Positions 45,301-56,774 of a DNA stretch of 64,000 bases are shown here, in pieces (the stretch's first letter is position 1; every line of letters begins with the position of its first letter). The position numbers and the translations under genes are program-made. The notes beneath the pieces were generated by a model that was not told where the DNA came from, searched no databases, and was given only the letters and a program-made list of their open reading frames with translations. Source of the stretch: Symsagittifera roscoffensis (taxonomy: Eukaryota > Xenacoelomorpha > Acoela > Convolutidae); contig NC_087067.1 in NCBI RefSeq assembly GCF_963678635.1, positions 46,614,001 to 46,678,000 of the forward strand. Reading direction: 5' to 3'.

Positions 45301-45975
45301 CAACGTGGTTTAGTTGGCAATCTTAACTTTTTGACAGTTTATACTAGATCAGGTATCTCGTTTGCAGCACCTCGTTTGAGTAGTTTTCTTCAAAAAGCAA
45401 CTCACGAAAATTGCATTGCTGCAAAACACGTCCGAAGGTATCTTCAAGGTACAAAAGCAATGAAACCGAATTAGAGGAAAAAGGACACTGGTACCAAATT
45501 CTCAGACGCTGATTAGACTTGTAACCTTAACAACCCAAGGAGTGTTCCAGTGAATTTAGCTTGAAATTGAACAAGGCTAGTTAAAAAGTCGAAACTTTCC
45601 GAAAAAAAACCACCCCGAGCACAAATATTCTGTTACTTTCGTATCGAAAGTCGGAACAATGACAATTCTTATTGCAATAGCTATTCAAATAAAATCCAAA
45701 GGGTTGCGAAATCGACAGCAGAAGTTAACGATTAGGTAGCAGCAAGACAGCTTTAGCATATATCTATATTGTTATCAGAGTAAATATTTTTCCGTCTGAG
45801 TGCATGTGGACAATCAAGCCTGTATTGCACTGACCAAACAGACAACTCACCACAATAAGACTACGCATAACTCTCTTAAGACACACTGTTTGCCTGATTT
45901 ATCTAAAAAGATGGAGATAAGGCTCGAGTACTTGTCTTCTGATAAGCTTACAGCAGATTTGATGACTAGGACCTT
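42370..45975 (+). pseudogene. Copia gag-pol remnant
   Basis: Fragments in order: a gag-like frame (about 42377-42620); a zinc knuckle at 43073-43113 reading CFRCKIGHEKKDC, one residue short of CX2CX4HX4C; pre-integrase and integrase pieces (about 43870-44460, with MMYGEKPDL); reverse transcriptase at 44690-44890 (SIRSMLAFAAQY, then FDTLTAYLN); and RNase H near 45400-45970, ending with the tail SSDKLTADLMT. Multiple stops and frameshifts separate them, so no functional protein is expected. Confidence 0.75.
45588..45660 (-). repeat. Family 2 end fragment inside the copia element
   Basis: AACCACCCCGAGCACAAAT, then GTCGGAACAATG, matches the start of family 2. It lies within the RNase H remnant, so it inserted after the copia element. 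Confidence 0.5.
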
Positions 45976-46040
45976 TTGAGTGTGAAGAACCGCAGATTTG
46001 AGGTAATAATGTTGAAGAAGTTATAGAAAAGAGGGAGTAT

Positions 46041-46175
46041 TGACATCTGATTTCAAGCTCCCGTGAATTTTATGATAATTCATTAATGTCATTTGTTTGA
46101 TAGAGTCTAATTACCACCTAAACTGGAACCAACATAATTTGGTTAATTGAATATATTAAAGAAAGATCTCTTACA
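46041..46175 (+). repeat. 3' LTR of the copia element
   Basis: 135 bases, about ten longer than the left LTR through an insertion near ACTGGAACC. The purine-rich tract lies directly upstream. Confidence 0.7.
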
Positions 46176-46485
46176 TCTTTCAAACTTCAAAATGTAACCA
46201 GCAGCCAAAAACATTACATGAGGACAGCAAATGTCAAAATGTGAAAATTATGGTGAAGATACTTTCAGCAACGCTTTGATTTCTTCGTTTATGATAAAAA
46301 CTTAATAAAAAAAGCGAAAGGTGGAAAATATATGTAGCAAGTTTTCGTTTAGATGTACCGATCGCGACAACATAGTTCGAATCATAAAATGAAGTTCCTT
46401 CTGTTTTAATTCTAACAGAACTTTAAGTATCAGTCACGGACAAATTAGCATGAAAACATCTACAATAAATTAATTTAAGTTTTAT

Positions 46486-46564
46486 AGTAACAAAAAAGAG
46501 TCGCAAGCCTTGTCTAATTGCCTTGTGATAAATTAGACAAGGCTTGCGACCCTTTTTTGTTACT
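46486..46564. repeat. 34-bp-arm hairpin
   Basis: Arms 46486-46519 and 46531-46564 are complementary with one mismatch and an 11-base loop. The stem includes TCGCAAGCCTTGTCTAATT. No coding context. Confidence 0.9.
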
Positions 46565-46636
46565 AAGCAGCATCATCATTCAGGAAATGAAGACTTAAAC
46601 TTCAGTTCCTCACAATTTTTGGATAAACTACTACAC

Positions 46637-46711
46637 CTAGTGATCGTCTCACTCCGTGGTGTTAGTGCATCAATAGGTTGCTCTAGCTTAGTCAAAAATG
46701 ATTTCTTGTTT
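46637..46711 (-). other. Candidate minus-strand exon, unassigned
   Basis: 75 bases between a good acceptor (TTTTTTCCCAG) and a weak donor (AG|GTGTAG), reading NKKSFLTKLEQPID, then ALTPRSETIT. A faint likeness to the N-terminal domain of AGBL2 (L.QP...ETL) is noted. If it belonged to the carboxypeptidase, the zinc-binding exons would have to lie between it and 41557, and none is visible there. I therefore do not include it in the gene. Confidence 0.15.
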
Positions 46712-47857
46712 CTGGGAAAAAATCATGTCAGAAATGTTAACAAAACATCGTTTAAAATCCATTATAAGTCAGCTTTTAAATAGTATCAATTAGAGACAAC
46801 AAACGTAATCTCACTTCAACCCCGCTTTGAAGAGACCAAACAAACTTGGTGTCAATTAAAACCGAAGTTATATGCGTTCTATATCGCGAGCAGCGCATGT
46901 TCGGCTCCGACCAAGATTGATTCAATATTGGGCTAAATGTCAACAGAGTCTTGAGGCAAATCAACGTTCAGATTAGAATAAAATAAAAACAAACACGCTC
47001 AGCTGAACAATTTTCACAGTTAATTTTATTGACACTCAAATAAAACAAACCTGAGTTCAAAATAACATCTTCAAAGTTCTGTATTTTTAGCATAGCTCCA
47101 AGCTCCAAAAGTATTGTTATTTAAATTTATCGAATTACACAGGGTGAAAAAATTGACTCTCATTTGGCAAATTCTTTGATCAAACTGTTCACTGCTGAGA
47201 TCTGGCATGTTCAGACGAATACCGGCGAGAAGGGAGAGCTTTAAATTATATTCCTTTGAGGAGCTTTGACTTGTAACTTGCCCCTTTAATAGTCAGGTTG
47301 AATGAATAGCACACACAAATCAGACACTACCAGGGGTTCAACTGGTAGATTAAATTTTTATTTCGACCCTCTGCAAGTCCCAAAGCTAGTAATCTTTGAA
47401 CAAGAAAGGCTCGGTCAAGTTAATTTCCACCGCCAAATTGGGTTTTATCTCAATTGACAAGTGACATTAAAATTGGTCCGCCTCAAGCTTTAAGTTGAAG
47501 TATGGTTCAACTAAAAATACTCCCATTTCAAATGCTTAGCTATCTAAAGAAAGTCTTACTAATTGTTCACATAAAGCTCAAATTAACAGTAAAAGTTTCA
47601 AATATCACCGACATTTTCCCCAAAATTGGTTTCAGGAGTTTAAGGCGTTTCAAGAGAGCGCGGCTTTAAAAATTTCAACAAAATTTTCGACATGTTATTA
47701 AAAATCCGCATCCACCTTCTCTGGAAAATCCTACTTTTGCCCCCTGAAGATCGATAAAATTCAACTGACTTTTTCAAGATCAAGCGGCTAAAATTTTAAC
47801 TCAAAAAAGAATATCACTTCTTTGCTGCCTTTTTGTTCCGACAAAACAGCTGCCTTT

Positions 47858-49538
47858 TTGTTCTGACCTTCGAAGAAAGCGGCGGAATTTTTACGCTGGA
47901 ATTTGTTTTTTTTTCTCCAGATAAAATTCGATTTTGTAACTAGCCATCTTTGACCGGATTTTCCAGTCAGATGAAAGCTATTGGTCTACTGTGCTCAAAT
48001 TTGGAAAAATATTTTACATGTGATCATTTTTTGTTAAGTTGTGAGGGTTTGATTATTGCCAGTTTGATCAATTTGAGATAACTTAAACGCGGTATAGTTC
48101 CTGTTATTAACGCGTTTGCGGCAATTTAATCTGGTTCAAAAAACCTTCCAATTTGATTCAAGCATATTATCTGCTGTAACTAATACGTTTTATATGCTTA
48201 ATACTTATCTTTGAACTTCAAGTAGCGTGTGGAAGAAATTATTTTTAAAAAGCTAAAATTAAAAAAAACATCTTATATGTCATCATTTGTTTATGTTTAA
48301 ACTAGTCTATATTTTAATGATTCTTTTTAATATTTTTTTAATTTTTATTTTTTTGCTGCAACAATTTTTGAAAAATCAATAATTTCGAAGATAGTGAGGA
48401 ATACATATGCTCGGGTGGTTTTTTAAAATTCAAATCACCCTTAAAAAACTCTGGGCCCGTACAAAACTCAAGAGGATTGATCTCTTGACCTGCTTGCGGC
48501 TAGCCGAGTGTGCACACCACTTTAGTAACCTGCCACGAGAATGAATTTCTACACTGCTCGTTTTATAATTTATACGCGTGCCGAATTATCCCGCACTACA
48601 AAATCGTTCCAAATTGATTTGAGGCAGGTAATTGGTTTTATTAACTGCAACCATACATCACTCAACCATAAAGAACTCAAATTGCAACATTTAATTTTCA
48701 TATTGCCAGCTTAAAATTCATAGTTCTGCCAATATTTAATTTAACAAAAACTAATTTACCAATTAAGGGGCAGTCGGAACGTTCAGGGCTGTGTCCTGAT
48801 ACGAACAGATTTAAACGCGGTATAGTTCCTGTTATTAACGCGTTTGCGGCAATTTAATCTGGTTCAAAAAACCTTCCAATTTGATTCAAGCATATTATCT
48901 GCTGTAACTAATACGGTTTATATGCTTAATATTTATCTTTGAACTTCAAGTAGCGTGTGGAAGAAATTATTTTTAAAAAGCTAAAATTAAAAAAAAAACA
49001 TCTTATATGTCATCATTTGTTTATGTTTAAACTAGTCTATATTTTAATGATTCTTTTTAATATTTTTTTAATTTTTATTTTTTTGCTGCAACAATTTTTG
49101 AAAAATCAATAATTTCGAAGATAGTGAGGAATACATATGCTCGGGTGGTTTTTTAAAATTCAAATCACCCTTAAAAAACTCTGGGCCCGTACAAAACTCA
49201 AGAGGATTGATCTCTTGACCTGCTTGCGGCTAGCCGAGTGTGCACACCACTTTAGTAACCTGCCACGAGAATGAATTTCTCAACTGCTCGTTTTATAATT
49301 TATACGCGTGCCGAATTATCCCGCACTACAAAATCGTTCCAAATTGATTTGAGGCAGGTAATTGGTTTTATTAACTGCAACCATTCATCACTCAACCATA
49401 AAGAACTCAAATTGCAACATTTAATTTTCATATTGCCAGCTTAAAATTCATAGTTCTGCCAATATTTAATTTAACAAAAACTAATTTACCAATTAAGGGG
49501 CAGTCGGAACGTTCAGGGCTGTGTCCTGATACGAACAG
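47858..49538 (+). repeat. Composite family 2 repeat with a 728-bp tandem duplication
   Basis: 48083-48808 and 48811-49538 are nearly identical (a handful of differences, for example CATACATC versus CATTCATC). Each ends GGGGCAGTCGGAACG, hairpin CAGGGCTGTGTCCTG and ACGAACAG. Within the unit lies a second start-like segment (GGAATACATATGCTCGG), so one copy probably inserted into another before the duplication. Confidence 0.8.
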
Positions 49539-49613
49539 TACTGTTATTTTTTATAATTATTTAGCTTGTTTTTTATATGTAGATGTATCAATTCTTGTAC
49601 TTTTTCAGCTTTA

Positions 49614-49975
49614 AACATAGCCAACTAACAGTTGGAAAAGAGTAATGAACGCAATTTTTGATGGACACTTTTTTGCTAAAGTTAACCCAAATTGAGAAAA
49701 CTGGATCAATAGGTAAAACTTTTATTTTGCTGGGAAATCTGATAAGTAAATTCCATTTTCGAAATTAGAAGTCGATCACGTTTTTCGTGACCTTTACAAT
49801 TTTGTTGTTCGATAGTGGAGTTTGCCTTCCTTTTAACAATAAAAATACACTGAACTTAAAAAATCACAAGTCAAACCGCGAAAAATCAAAATTGAGCGTG
49901 AACAAATTTTAAGACTTTTTCCTGAAAAAAAACATCAACACCTATATAAGAGTACTCACTACGTTCATTACTCTT
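49614..49975 (-). repeat. Stem-loop repeat family 1, full copy
   Basis: Both ends intact: the hairpin CCAACTGTTAGTTGG at the low-coordinate side and AAGAGTAATGAACG at the other. Shorter than 8793-9229 by an internal deletion next to the hairpin end. Confidence 0.7.
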
Positions 49976-50324
49976 GAAAATTCACATAAAATTTAAGCTA
50001 CTCTCGCAAACACACCCAACAAACACCGGCAAAAAAAGCGCTTGAAATTCACAAAATAAAGCCCAAATCATTGCCCTAACCACCTAACAACTTACACTCG
50101 GATAGTAATGTTTACCCGTGTATTAATTGTAACCAGGAAGCAGTGAATATGTTCTAATTAAGCAAAATTATGGGCGTATGCAATTTAAATGCAACAAATG
50201 GAACATACAAGCTAATGCGACTCAAAAAAAGCGACTTCGGGTGGGAAATAATTGACCTGATATATAGTTGAAGTTGCAGTTCTATGAAATAAGCTTACTA
50301 CCCGGATTGACTTCAGGAACAGTT

Positions 50325-51015
50325 GTTGTTCCGACAATTGAAAATGTGAAGGAAATTTCTATTCGGGTGTTTTAGTTTTTTTCTTTTCCACGCAAATCAG
50401 ATACCACAAATAGTTATCGGACAGGTTTCAGTGATACATCATATTGATTCGAACGACATTTAAAAATTCCTATGAAATTTCACCGGTGTCGAGACAAATC
50501 GGTTTGATATTTTTGTCTATTTTCGAGCAACTAACGCGATTGGGTAAGATTAGTTGTAGGAAAATCTACATTTTTAGACTTTCAGGCTCACTAAATTTGA
50601 TTTTACAATGAATTAAAAAAACTGATTTTACATGTTTCATTCAGCGCTCGTTTGTCAAAAAAATATTTTCCATAAAAAATTCAATGTTTTTTTTTTCATT
50701 TTTTTTGTTTGGTATTCATTTTTTGAATCTTTCTACGCATTTGTATAGTTCTCGAACCACATTACACACTGAAAACGACACTTATATGAAGAAAACGAAA
50801 GCGAAACGATAACGAAAAAAATCCTTTTTTTGCTAGTTTTCCTTTTTTGCTAGTTTTTTTTTACAATTAATATGGTCGAATCCTTTTTTTGCTAGTTTTT
50901 TAAAAAAAATTTTTTTTGGAAAACTACAATTTGCTAGTTCCTTTTTTTGCTAGTCCTTTTTTTGCTAGTTTTTTTTTACAATTAATATGGTCGGAGCATT
51001 CTGTGCACAGCAACT
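50325..51015 (+). repeat. Family 3 repeat with internal GCTAG T-tract array
   Basis: Starts TTGTTCCGACAATTG, ends TGGTCGGAGCATTCTGTG. From 50820 to 50985 the motif CCTTTTTTTGCTAGTT recurs six or so times, and TTTACAATTAATATGGTCG occurs twice, so the end of the element has been partly duplicated. Confidence 0.5.
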
Positions 51016-51515
51016 GGCTATCTCTGTTCAGTTAGGATTTTTAAAAAAAAAAATAACGGCAAGTCAATTTATATAGGATGCTCATTTTATATTCAGAAAA
51101 GAAAACCAACCCGGAAATGAAAACCAACTTCTAAGCAAATTAAATTTTTTACATGTAAGAAATTACATGCAATTTTGAAAGTAGTCAAGATATCCAATAT
51201 TTTCTATTTATTTCAAGAACAAACTTTATCGCGGTTTTTGGCGCTAACTTTATTACGGCTTTTCAGCCATTTGACTATGAAAAAACTTCGATAAATTACC
51301 TAACTAAACTCAAAGATTTTGTATAGTAAAAGAAAACGCTACAATTTGGGCATAAAAATTTTGCCAATTAATCAACATCAAAACCGTTTCGAGGTAATTG
51401 AGTCCAATTGACCTTTATAATTCAATGGTTGACAATGAGTCTGTCTATCCTCCGAAAAAAATGACTCGAAGGAAAAAAAGACTTATACAAAACCTCCGAT
51501 AGTTTCCAAACCATC

Positions 51516-51685
51516 CATTGTTTGAATGACTAATTGAATATAGAGCCTTTTCGATTATTGAAAATCGTCGAAATAAACTAGTTCAAAATGTATGCCCCTT
51601 CCTGTGACCTGCAATAAAGAAGCAAAATTATATTATAGACATGTAGCAAAAAAAAACAGTAAGACAGTCAGCAATAAACACCAAT
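51516..51685. repeat. Dispersed repeat, second copy
   Basis: Counterpart of 25846-26013. Identical over CTTCCTGTGACCTGCAATAA and diverged in the flanks. Confidence 0.6.
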
Positions 51686-51994
51686 AGAGCAAAAAGCATC
51701 CATTTTCAAGTTATCCAAACGTCCTTATGTGGAAATTATTTTAGCCGTTATAAAGTAATAAAATCAAAAAACTTGAACGAAGACAATAATCGAGTTCCAA
51801 AGTAAAAAAATATGGCCTTAGAGCTCGAAATAAAATGTCAAAATAAAGTTCACCGACTCCTAAAAAATCTATTTTTTTGATTAGTTGAAATTTTGTTACT
51901 GGCAAGGAAGCTTCTAAAACTAGTTTTCCAGGAGCAAAACTTGAATGAATACCTTTATTCCACGCTCTTATTATAAGACATACTCTCTCGCTTT

Positions 51995-52150
51995 ACTTGC
52001 TCGAAATTAGACTCAACATTCCAAACCGGTTTTTCTCGATAATGGCGAAACTTTTCGAAAAGTTTATGACGTCATTTAAATTAAGACTTGAATTGCTTTT
52101 TTATGATATATCACTCGCACCATTCTGATAACTATTTAGGATACCTGATT
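51995..52150 (-). repeat. Family 3 fragment
   Basis: GCTCGAAATTAGAC, then AAACCGGTTTTTCTCG and TATGATATATCACTCG, match 14270-14400. Confidence 0.4.
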
Positions 52151-52316
52151 TTGCGTGATTTTGAAAACAAAAAAGAGAAACAAAAACACTTAGAGACACA
52201 ATTTTCTCCCCATTTTCAGTGGTCGAATTAGTTATAAAAAAGACGGAGATCAAGAATAGCAGAAAAAAAAACAAATTGTAGTTTTCCAAAAAATTTTTTT
52301 AAATCAAATGAACACA

Positions 52317-53275
52317 CTGAGGCGAAGCTGGGCTTCGTACCACTTGCAATACAAGAACAAAAAATCAAAAAACAAAAATTGAAAATGTCAATAAAAACTA
52401 GATATATCAAAACGATCAAGGCTAGTTTTGAATTAAAAACAAGCCAAGACCACAGAATATGATATAAGCATCGGAAGAAAAATTACCTAGCGGTAACAAA
52501 GCCGAAAATATATTGGCAGAAACCTTTAAGCCGAAAATATATCAAAAAGACTTGAGACATATGAAAAACTGCTAAGTCCCCCTCACCCTCAAAAATTTTT
52601 ATTTGCTCGTCAAATGAAACAATATGAGGCTACTAAGCCGATACAATATAGGTCGAAGCCTATTAAACCCCAAAAAAACAAAAAACCGAAAAATGACTAA
52701 CAAGAAATTATTAAGTGCTCCTCACCCTCAAAACACAGACAAGCACCCCCAAAGACACGGTATAAGCCCAATAAGCCGATATAAAACAGGTCAAAACCTA
52801 TCAAGCCAAAAAACGGAAAAAAAACAACCCAAAAATGTGTTGTCAAGAAAAGCTGAAAATTCTAAGACAATAAGCATTTTTTGCGATCCAGAGGTGACAA
52901 TAAACAATATATTTTTTTTGAAACGACTCGAAATTGGGTCACTAAACCGATAAAAAACAGGCCGAAACAATTTGGACAGAATAAAGTTTTCAAGCGAAAC
53001 AAAACAAAAAATATATACGAAACCAAAGTTAAAAAATTACAAACAGCAGACGTAAATTAGAACACTAAAAGCAACTATAATGTGGAACAAACTGAAAAAA
53101 AAAACATTTCTACAATATGGCAACTAAGCCGGCAAAACATAAGCAGACAATAAAAAGCCTACAATTTTTTTTGAAACGGAATATTTCCCGTTTTAAAAAC
53201 AAACAGGTCCGGTCAGACTCGAACCTTTGCCGTTTCAGGTGCATTCGTTACCTCCAGACGAAGTGTGCCGGAGAC
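52317..53275 (-). repeat. Long tRNA-headed repeat, second copy
   Basis: Minus-strand head GGAGGTAACGAATGC, then AAAGGTTCGAGTCTGACC, a B box. Internal units carry TAAGCCGATA and ACAGGTCGAAGCC (about 52632, 52770, 52940). The end is CTTGTATTGCAAGTGGTACG, then AGCTTCGCCTCAG. Same layout as 9858-11095 but with different internal units. Confidence 0.5.
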
Positions 53276-53681
53276 GCAGAAAAATTGAACTCATTTTGAA
53301 CTGAACCTAAACTTACATTTCTAGTTTTGACCATTCTGTGAACAAAGTTGTTTACGGGAAAAAGTCTAGTACCCGATTGCAATAACCTTGCCTACCGCAA
53401 GAGTAATCATCACTCAAAACCGGTTTTCTTCCTTAGATTATGATTCAGATTTTATTATTTTTTTGATATTTAGATTCAAATCAACCGTATATAATTCTTC
53501 TAATTCCACTGAAAGATTGAAAAAAAGAAAAGCTTTTCATAAACTGAAAAGCAAGCTTCAAATATTGCCGCACAAATGAGGGCTTTAGGTACAAATGAAA
53601 TTTTCTGAAAAAAAACAAGACCTGACAAATTGAAAACTCACATCGTCACCGTTCTTTCTTGATGTTTTTTAACAATTGAAG

Positions 53682-54114
53682 CAGGGGCGGATCTAGGATT
53701 TTCTCGAGGGGGGGGGGCGGATTTTCAAAAAGTTTCCGAAAAAACTTCAAAAATTTTGTCGACCTTTTTTTTAGGTCCACCGAATTGATTTTTTCGAGCT
53801 CTTCCTAAACACAATTTAGTCCTTGTTTTCGGCAAATTTTCTGCGCCGCAGGCAAAATATTGAAAAAAATTCAAAAAAAGGCGTCTTTAGTCACTTTTTG
53901 GAAAATTGTGACCAAAAAATCGCGTTTTTTCGGCGCGCGCTCCCCCCTCAAAATTAATATATTTTGGCGCCAAAGGCGCGTTTAGAAAAATTTTAGGGTC
54001 GGTCGGCCAAAAATGGATTTCATGAAAGGTACCAAAGGGGGGACCCTTTGGATCGGCAGGGGGTCGAATCCCTGAGGGGGGGGCATCCGCCCCCCCTTCC
54101 TAAATCCGCCCCTG
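53682..54114. mobile_element. hAT-type MITE with 8-bp target duplication
   Basis: 433 bases. The left end CAGGGGCGGATCTAGG and right end CTAAATCCGCCCCTG are inverted. The flanks carry the same eight bases, AATTGAAG (53674-53681 and 54115-54122), which is the hAT signature. It has no transposase, so it is non-autonomous. Internal sequence matches the copies at 32306, 36632 and 37252. Confidence 0.85.
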
Positions 54115-54122
54115 AATTGAAG

Positions 54123-55274
54123 TTTCAGCAGCCAAATGTAAAGTTCGATGTAATTAAAACAATGCTATCATTTCAAAGCTTTTAATGACATGATATGGCA
54201 CATCTTAAGACAAACGTTCGCTCCTCAGTTATTAACCACATACGCTATTTCAAATTAAAGTTTGAAAATTGAAACATGTTACATCCTTAAAAATGTTCAG
54301 GACTTTGCCATTCGCCTCAATTTTTCTTTTTATATCAATTGACGCGTAAAATTTATCCACGTTCAGAGAAGACATTTATTTCAATTCGTGATTGAAGAGA
54401 GCTGTTTTCGATAGGAAATTGTGATAAATTACATGGCTCATTTGGCTCTATCATGCTATCGATTTACTTCCTAATTACGCATAAGGCATTTGATGTCACT
54501 GTTTTTGTAATTTGATCGAATAAATAAACCAAGACTGAAAAACAGACCATACAACCAATGGAAACTCAGTACGCAAATAAAGGAAGTCTCAGGCTCCCTT
54601 TGCGCACTGGAAAGTGTTTGACATTTGTGCATAATTGATTTTGTCAGGTAGATTATTAGTTCAGTTGGCACAGAAAACAATTTACCAAAAAACACAAAGC
54701 TATCCTTTGTCATTTTTTGGGATTTTTTCAGCGTTTTGTTTCTCAGAAGCAAAAAAGATAAACACAAAACCTTTTTAAATTCGAACCTTTTTTTTCCACT
54801 TTTGCGCCATTTCTTTTGACAAAGCAAAACAAAACATACAAAAAGCTATTTTAAAATTACAGCTCGTAACTCTTGTAGAATTTTAGACATTATTTCTTTT
54901 GCCGAAACCAAATCAAAAAGAAAACTATAAACAAAACCAGCTTTACATGTCACTTTTAATTATTCTAGGATTTCAAACGATTGTTTTTATTGTAGCCTTC
55001 CATTTCGCAAATTAAATTTTAGACTCGTTTTGAATTGCCCAAAATTAGCCCACTGAAGAGGGAATGGAAGAGATCAGCCAATAAAAACTGACTATTTCTT
55101 TTGACAAATATTCTCATTTTATCTTCATTCAGACATTTTGTTATACCAGGTAAAGCTCAGTTTACATTGAATGGGACAAATATAAAATTAAGCGAAGAGT
55201 TAGTTGGTGCGTTACTTGGCAGTCAACGACAACGCAAACTGCAAAAGTACTCTGCAGTTTGTTTAATTCAAGTC
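54123..55274. other. Upstream region of the receptor
   Basis: AT-rich. No clear TATA box or initiator assigned. A CCAAT at about 55078 precedes the frame. The minus-strand open frame at 54471-54827 has a composition expected of AT-rich noise. Confidence 0.4.
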
Positions 55275-56774
55275 ATGGAAAAACCGATAAATATTTCGAT
55301 TTTTGCGGTCAACAACAGTTTGAACGATAATGAAACCGATATTAATTACACCTCAGATAATCACTATGTCAGCCAAAAAGGAATTTACAGCGATGCAATC
55401 AAGAATGTATTCGAGTTCTCCAGTTACTTAGGACTTGTTGGAAACCTTCTGATGGTAATCATTTTCATTCGAAGACCCCGCATTCAACCTCCTGACTACT
55501 TTCTCATAAACTTGGCAGTTATCGACCTGCTATACGCTTCTGGGCTCATCATCAACACTGTGCTGAATGCGCTAGCTGTAGGGTACCACAACCAAAACTT
55601 CACCCTGCCCTGCATTTCGCTGAACCTTTTCAATTACTTCCTCATTGTTCCCACGTTGTACACATTAGCAATGATAACTATGGAGCGAATTGTGATTGTG
55701 ATTAACATCAGGTTATATCGCCGAATGGTCACAAAGAAGAACATTTTTCTCTCCTTCGTCTTTATTTACACTATAAGCTCTCTAGCTATCATTCCCAACA
55801 CACTTACACACTGCCTGTACAAAGTTCAGCCCCCCGCTATAACCTATGCATTTCAAGGCCATATCCTGTTGCTGGCGCTCATTGTGTCCACTCTCATGAT
55901 AACACTCTGTGTACTCTACTGTCGCATTCTGCAACACTCGAACGAAACCAACGACACCACGCACCCGAGTGTGAGTCAAACTAAGGAAGCTAACTCGACG
56001 CTCACCAACTTGACGGACCGTACCGCTGCAGCCACGCCAGTTGCTCTTGGGCGCTGTCCCGGCCCCGACGCCACTCATCGCAACAAACGAAGCACTTCTA
56101 CGCCTTTGCTACACCAGACGACGTCGAGAGGAGGTCTTTGTTTCATGTTGACATCGGGGGCACATCGAAACGGGATGCCAAACGACATGACGAACTTATC
56201 AGTCGTGAACAACATGCACGGCCGAGTCGTCATTTCTCCACTCCGACCCGACGTCATAGAGCGGCAGGCGCGACTGAACAACTCGGTGAATAGCAGCGGG
56301 AACTCTAGCTCTGCGAATCAGCCCATAAATTCTCGAACACGATTACAAAACAACTTCGAGACTTCCTCGGACGGCAAGGTCGTCAACGGGAAATGCGCCA
56401 GTGATTGTTGTGAGAAGGCAACAGCTAAAACCACGCCGGGCAGTCCTCATTCCGGGGATACCTCCCAAAATTCTGTCTCAAATGATAAGAAAACTTTCTA
56501 CCTCCTCACTGCTATCAGTGGTTTGTTCATTCTTCTCTATTGGCCGAATATAATCGCCACTGCTTTGTTCAACCTGCGTCTCGCACATATCTTGGACACC
56601 GAGCGGCACCTGTGGTTCTTCATTTTAGTGAACAGGATGTCACTTTTGCATACTCTGGTGAACCCGCTGACCTCTCTGGTTATTAGCAGCAGGTTCAGAT
56701 CAGAAATCAAGCAACTATTCATGAACAATTTACGCGCATGTAGCCGCAGAAACAGATCCACTTCGTCAGCATGA
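55275..56774 (+). CDS. Rhodopsin-like (class A) G protein-coupled receptor, orphan
   Basis: 499 codons from the Met at 55275, single exon. The frame is open back to 55101, but that extension has no signal peptide and lies in AT-rich DNA. The chosen Met is followed by an extracellular-type N-terminus with NIS, NNS, NET and NYT glycosylation sites. Numbering from this Met: TM1 46-66 with GN (56-57), TM2 74-100 with LAVID (D84), Cys113 before TM3 and Cys180 in loop 2 for the usual disulfide, TM3 113-144 ending in MER (136-138) instead of DRY, TM4 156-176, TM5 194-218, TM6 407-432 with YWPN in place of CWxP, TM7 445-472 with NPLTS in place of NPxxY, then RFRSEIKQLF as helix 8. Intracellular loop 3 is very long (about 219-406), Ser/Thr/Asn-rich. 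The ligand is unknown. The receptor lies antiparallel to, and probably within, the carboxypeptidase gene. Confidence 0.92.
   Translation: MEKPINISIFAVNNSLNDNETDINYTSDNHYVSQKGIYSDAIKNVFEFSSYLGLVGNLLMVIIFIRRPRIQPPDYFLINLAVIDLLYASGLIINTVLNALAVGYHNQNFTLPCISLNLFNYFLIVPTLYTLAMITMERIVIVINIRLYRRMVTKKNIFLSFVFIYTISSLAIIPNTLTHCLYKVQPPAITYAFQGHILLLALIVSTLMITLCVLYCRILQHSNETNDTTHPSVSQTKEANSTLTNLTDRTAAATPVALGRCPGPDATHRNKRSTSTPLLHQTTSRGGLCFMLTSGAHRNGMPNDMTNLSVVNNMHGRVVISPLRPDVIERQARLNNSVNSSGNSSSANQPINSRTRLQNNFETSSDGKVVNGKCASDCCEKATAKTTPGSPHSGDTSQNSVSNDKKTFYLLTAISGLFILLYWPNIIATALFNLRLAHILDTERHLWFFILVNRMSLLHTLVNPLTSLVISSRFRSEIKQLFMNNLRACSRRNRSTSSA

Larger units (their letters stand above)
41751..46175 (+). mobile_element. 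Decayed copia-type LTR retrotransposon
   Basis: Two similar terminal segments (41751-41875 and 46041-46175), each starting TGAC, ending CA and sharing TTTGATAGA, act as short LTRs. After the left LTR is TTATGGTACCCAG, like a tRNA-Met primer site. A purine run, GAAAAGAGGGAG, precedes the right LTR. Between them are broken gag, integrase, reverse transcriptase and RNase H frames in copia order. The flanking five bases (TTGAT and TCTTT) do not match, so ends or flanks have decayed. A second-family stem-loop fragment is inserted at 45588-45660. Confidence 0.75.
46176..47857. other. Gene-free stretch between the copia element and composite repeat
   Basis: Contains the 34-bp-arm hairpin, the rejected exon candidate at 46637-46711 and a minus-strand open stretch (about 47150-47300) reading KLSLLAGIRLNMPDLSS with poor splice sites. 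Nothing else is supported. Confidence 0.4.

Noticed and set aside
46637-46711. N-terminal exon of the carboxypeptidase
   Set aside because: The motif likeness is faint, and the zinc-binding exons that should follow are absent between it and 41557.
47150-47300. Minus-strand coding stretch (KLSLLAGIRLNMPDLSS)
   Set aside because: Plausible amino-acid text, but no good acceptor, only a fair donor and no recognised family.
54471-54827. 118-codon minus-strand frame
   Set aside because: Low-complexity composition and no motif. Probably chance.
55101-55274. Earlier Met for the receptor
   Set aside because: The extra 58 residues have no signal peptide or membrane segment. The Met at 55275 gives a normal glycosylated N-terminus.
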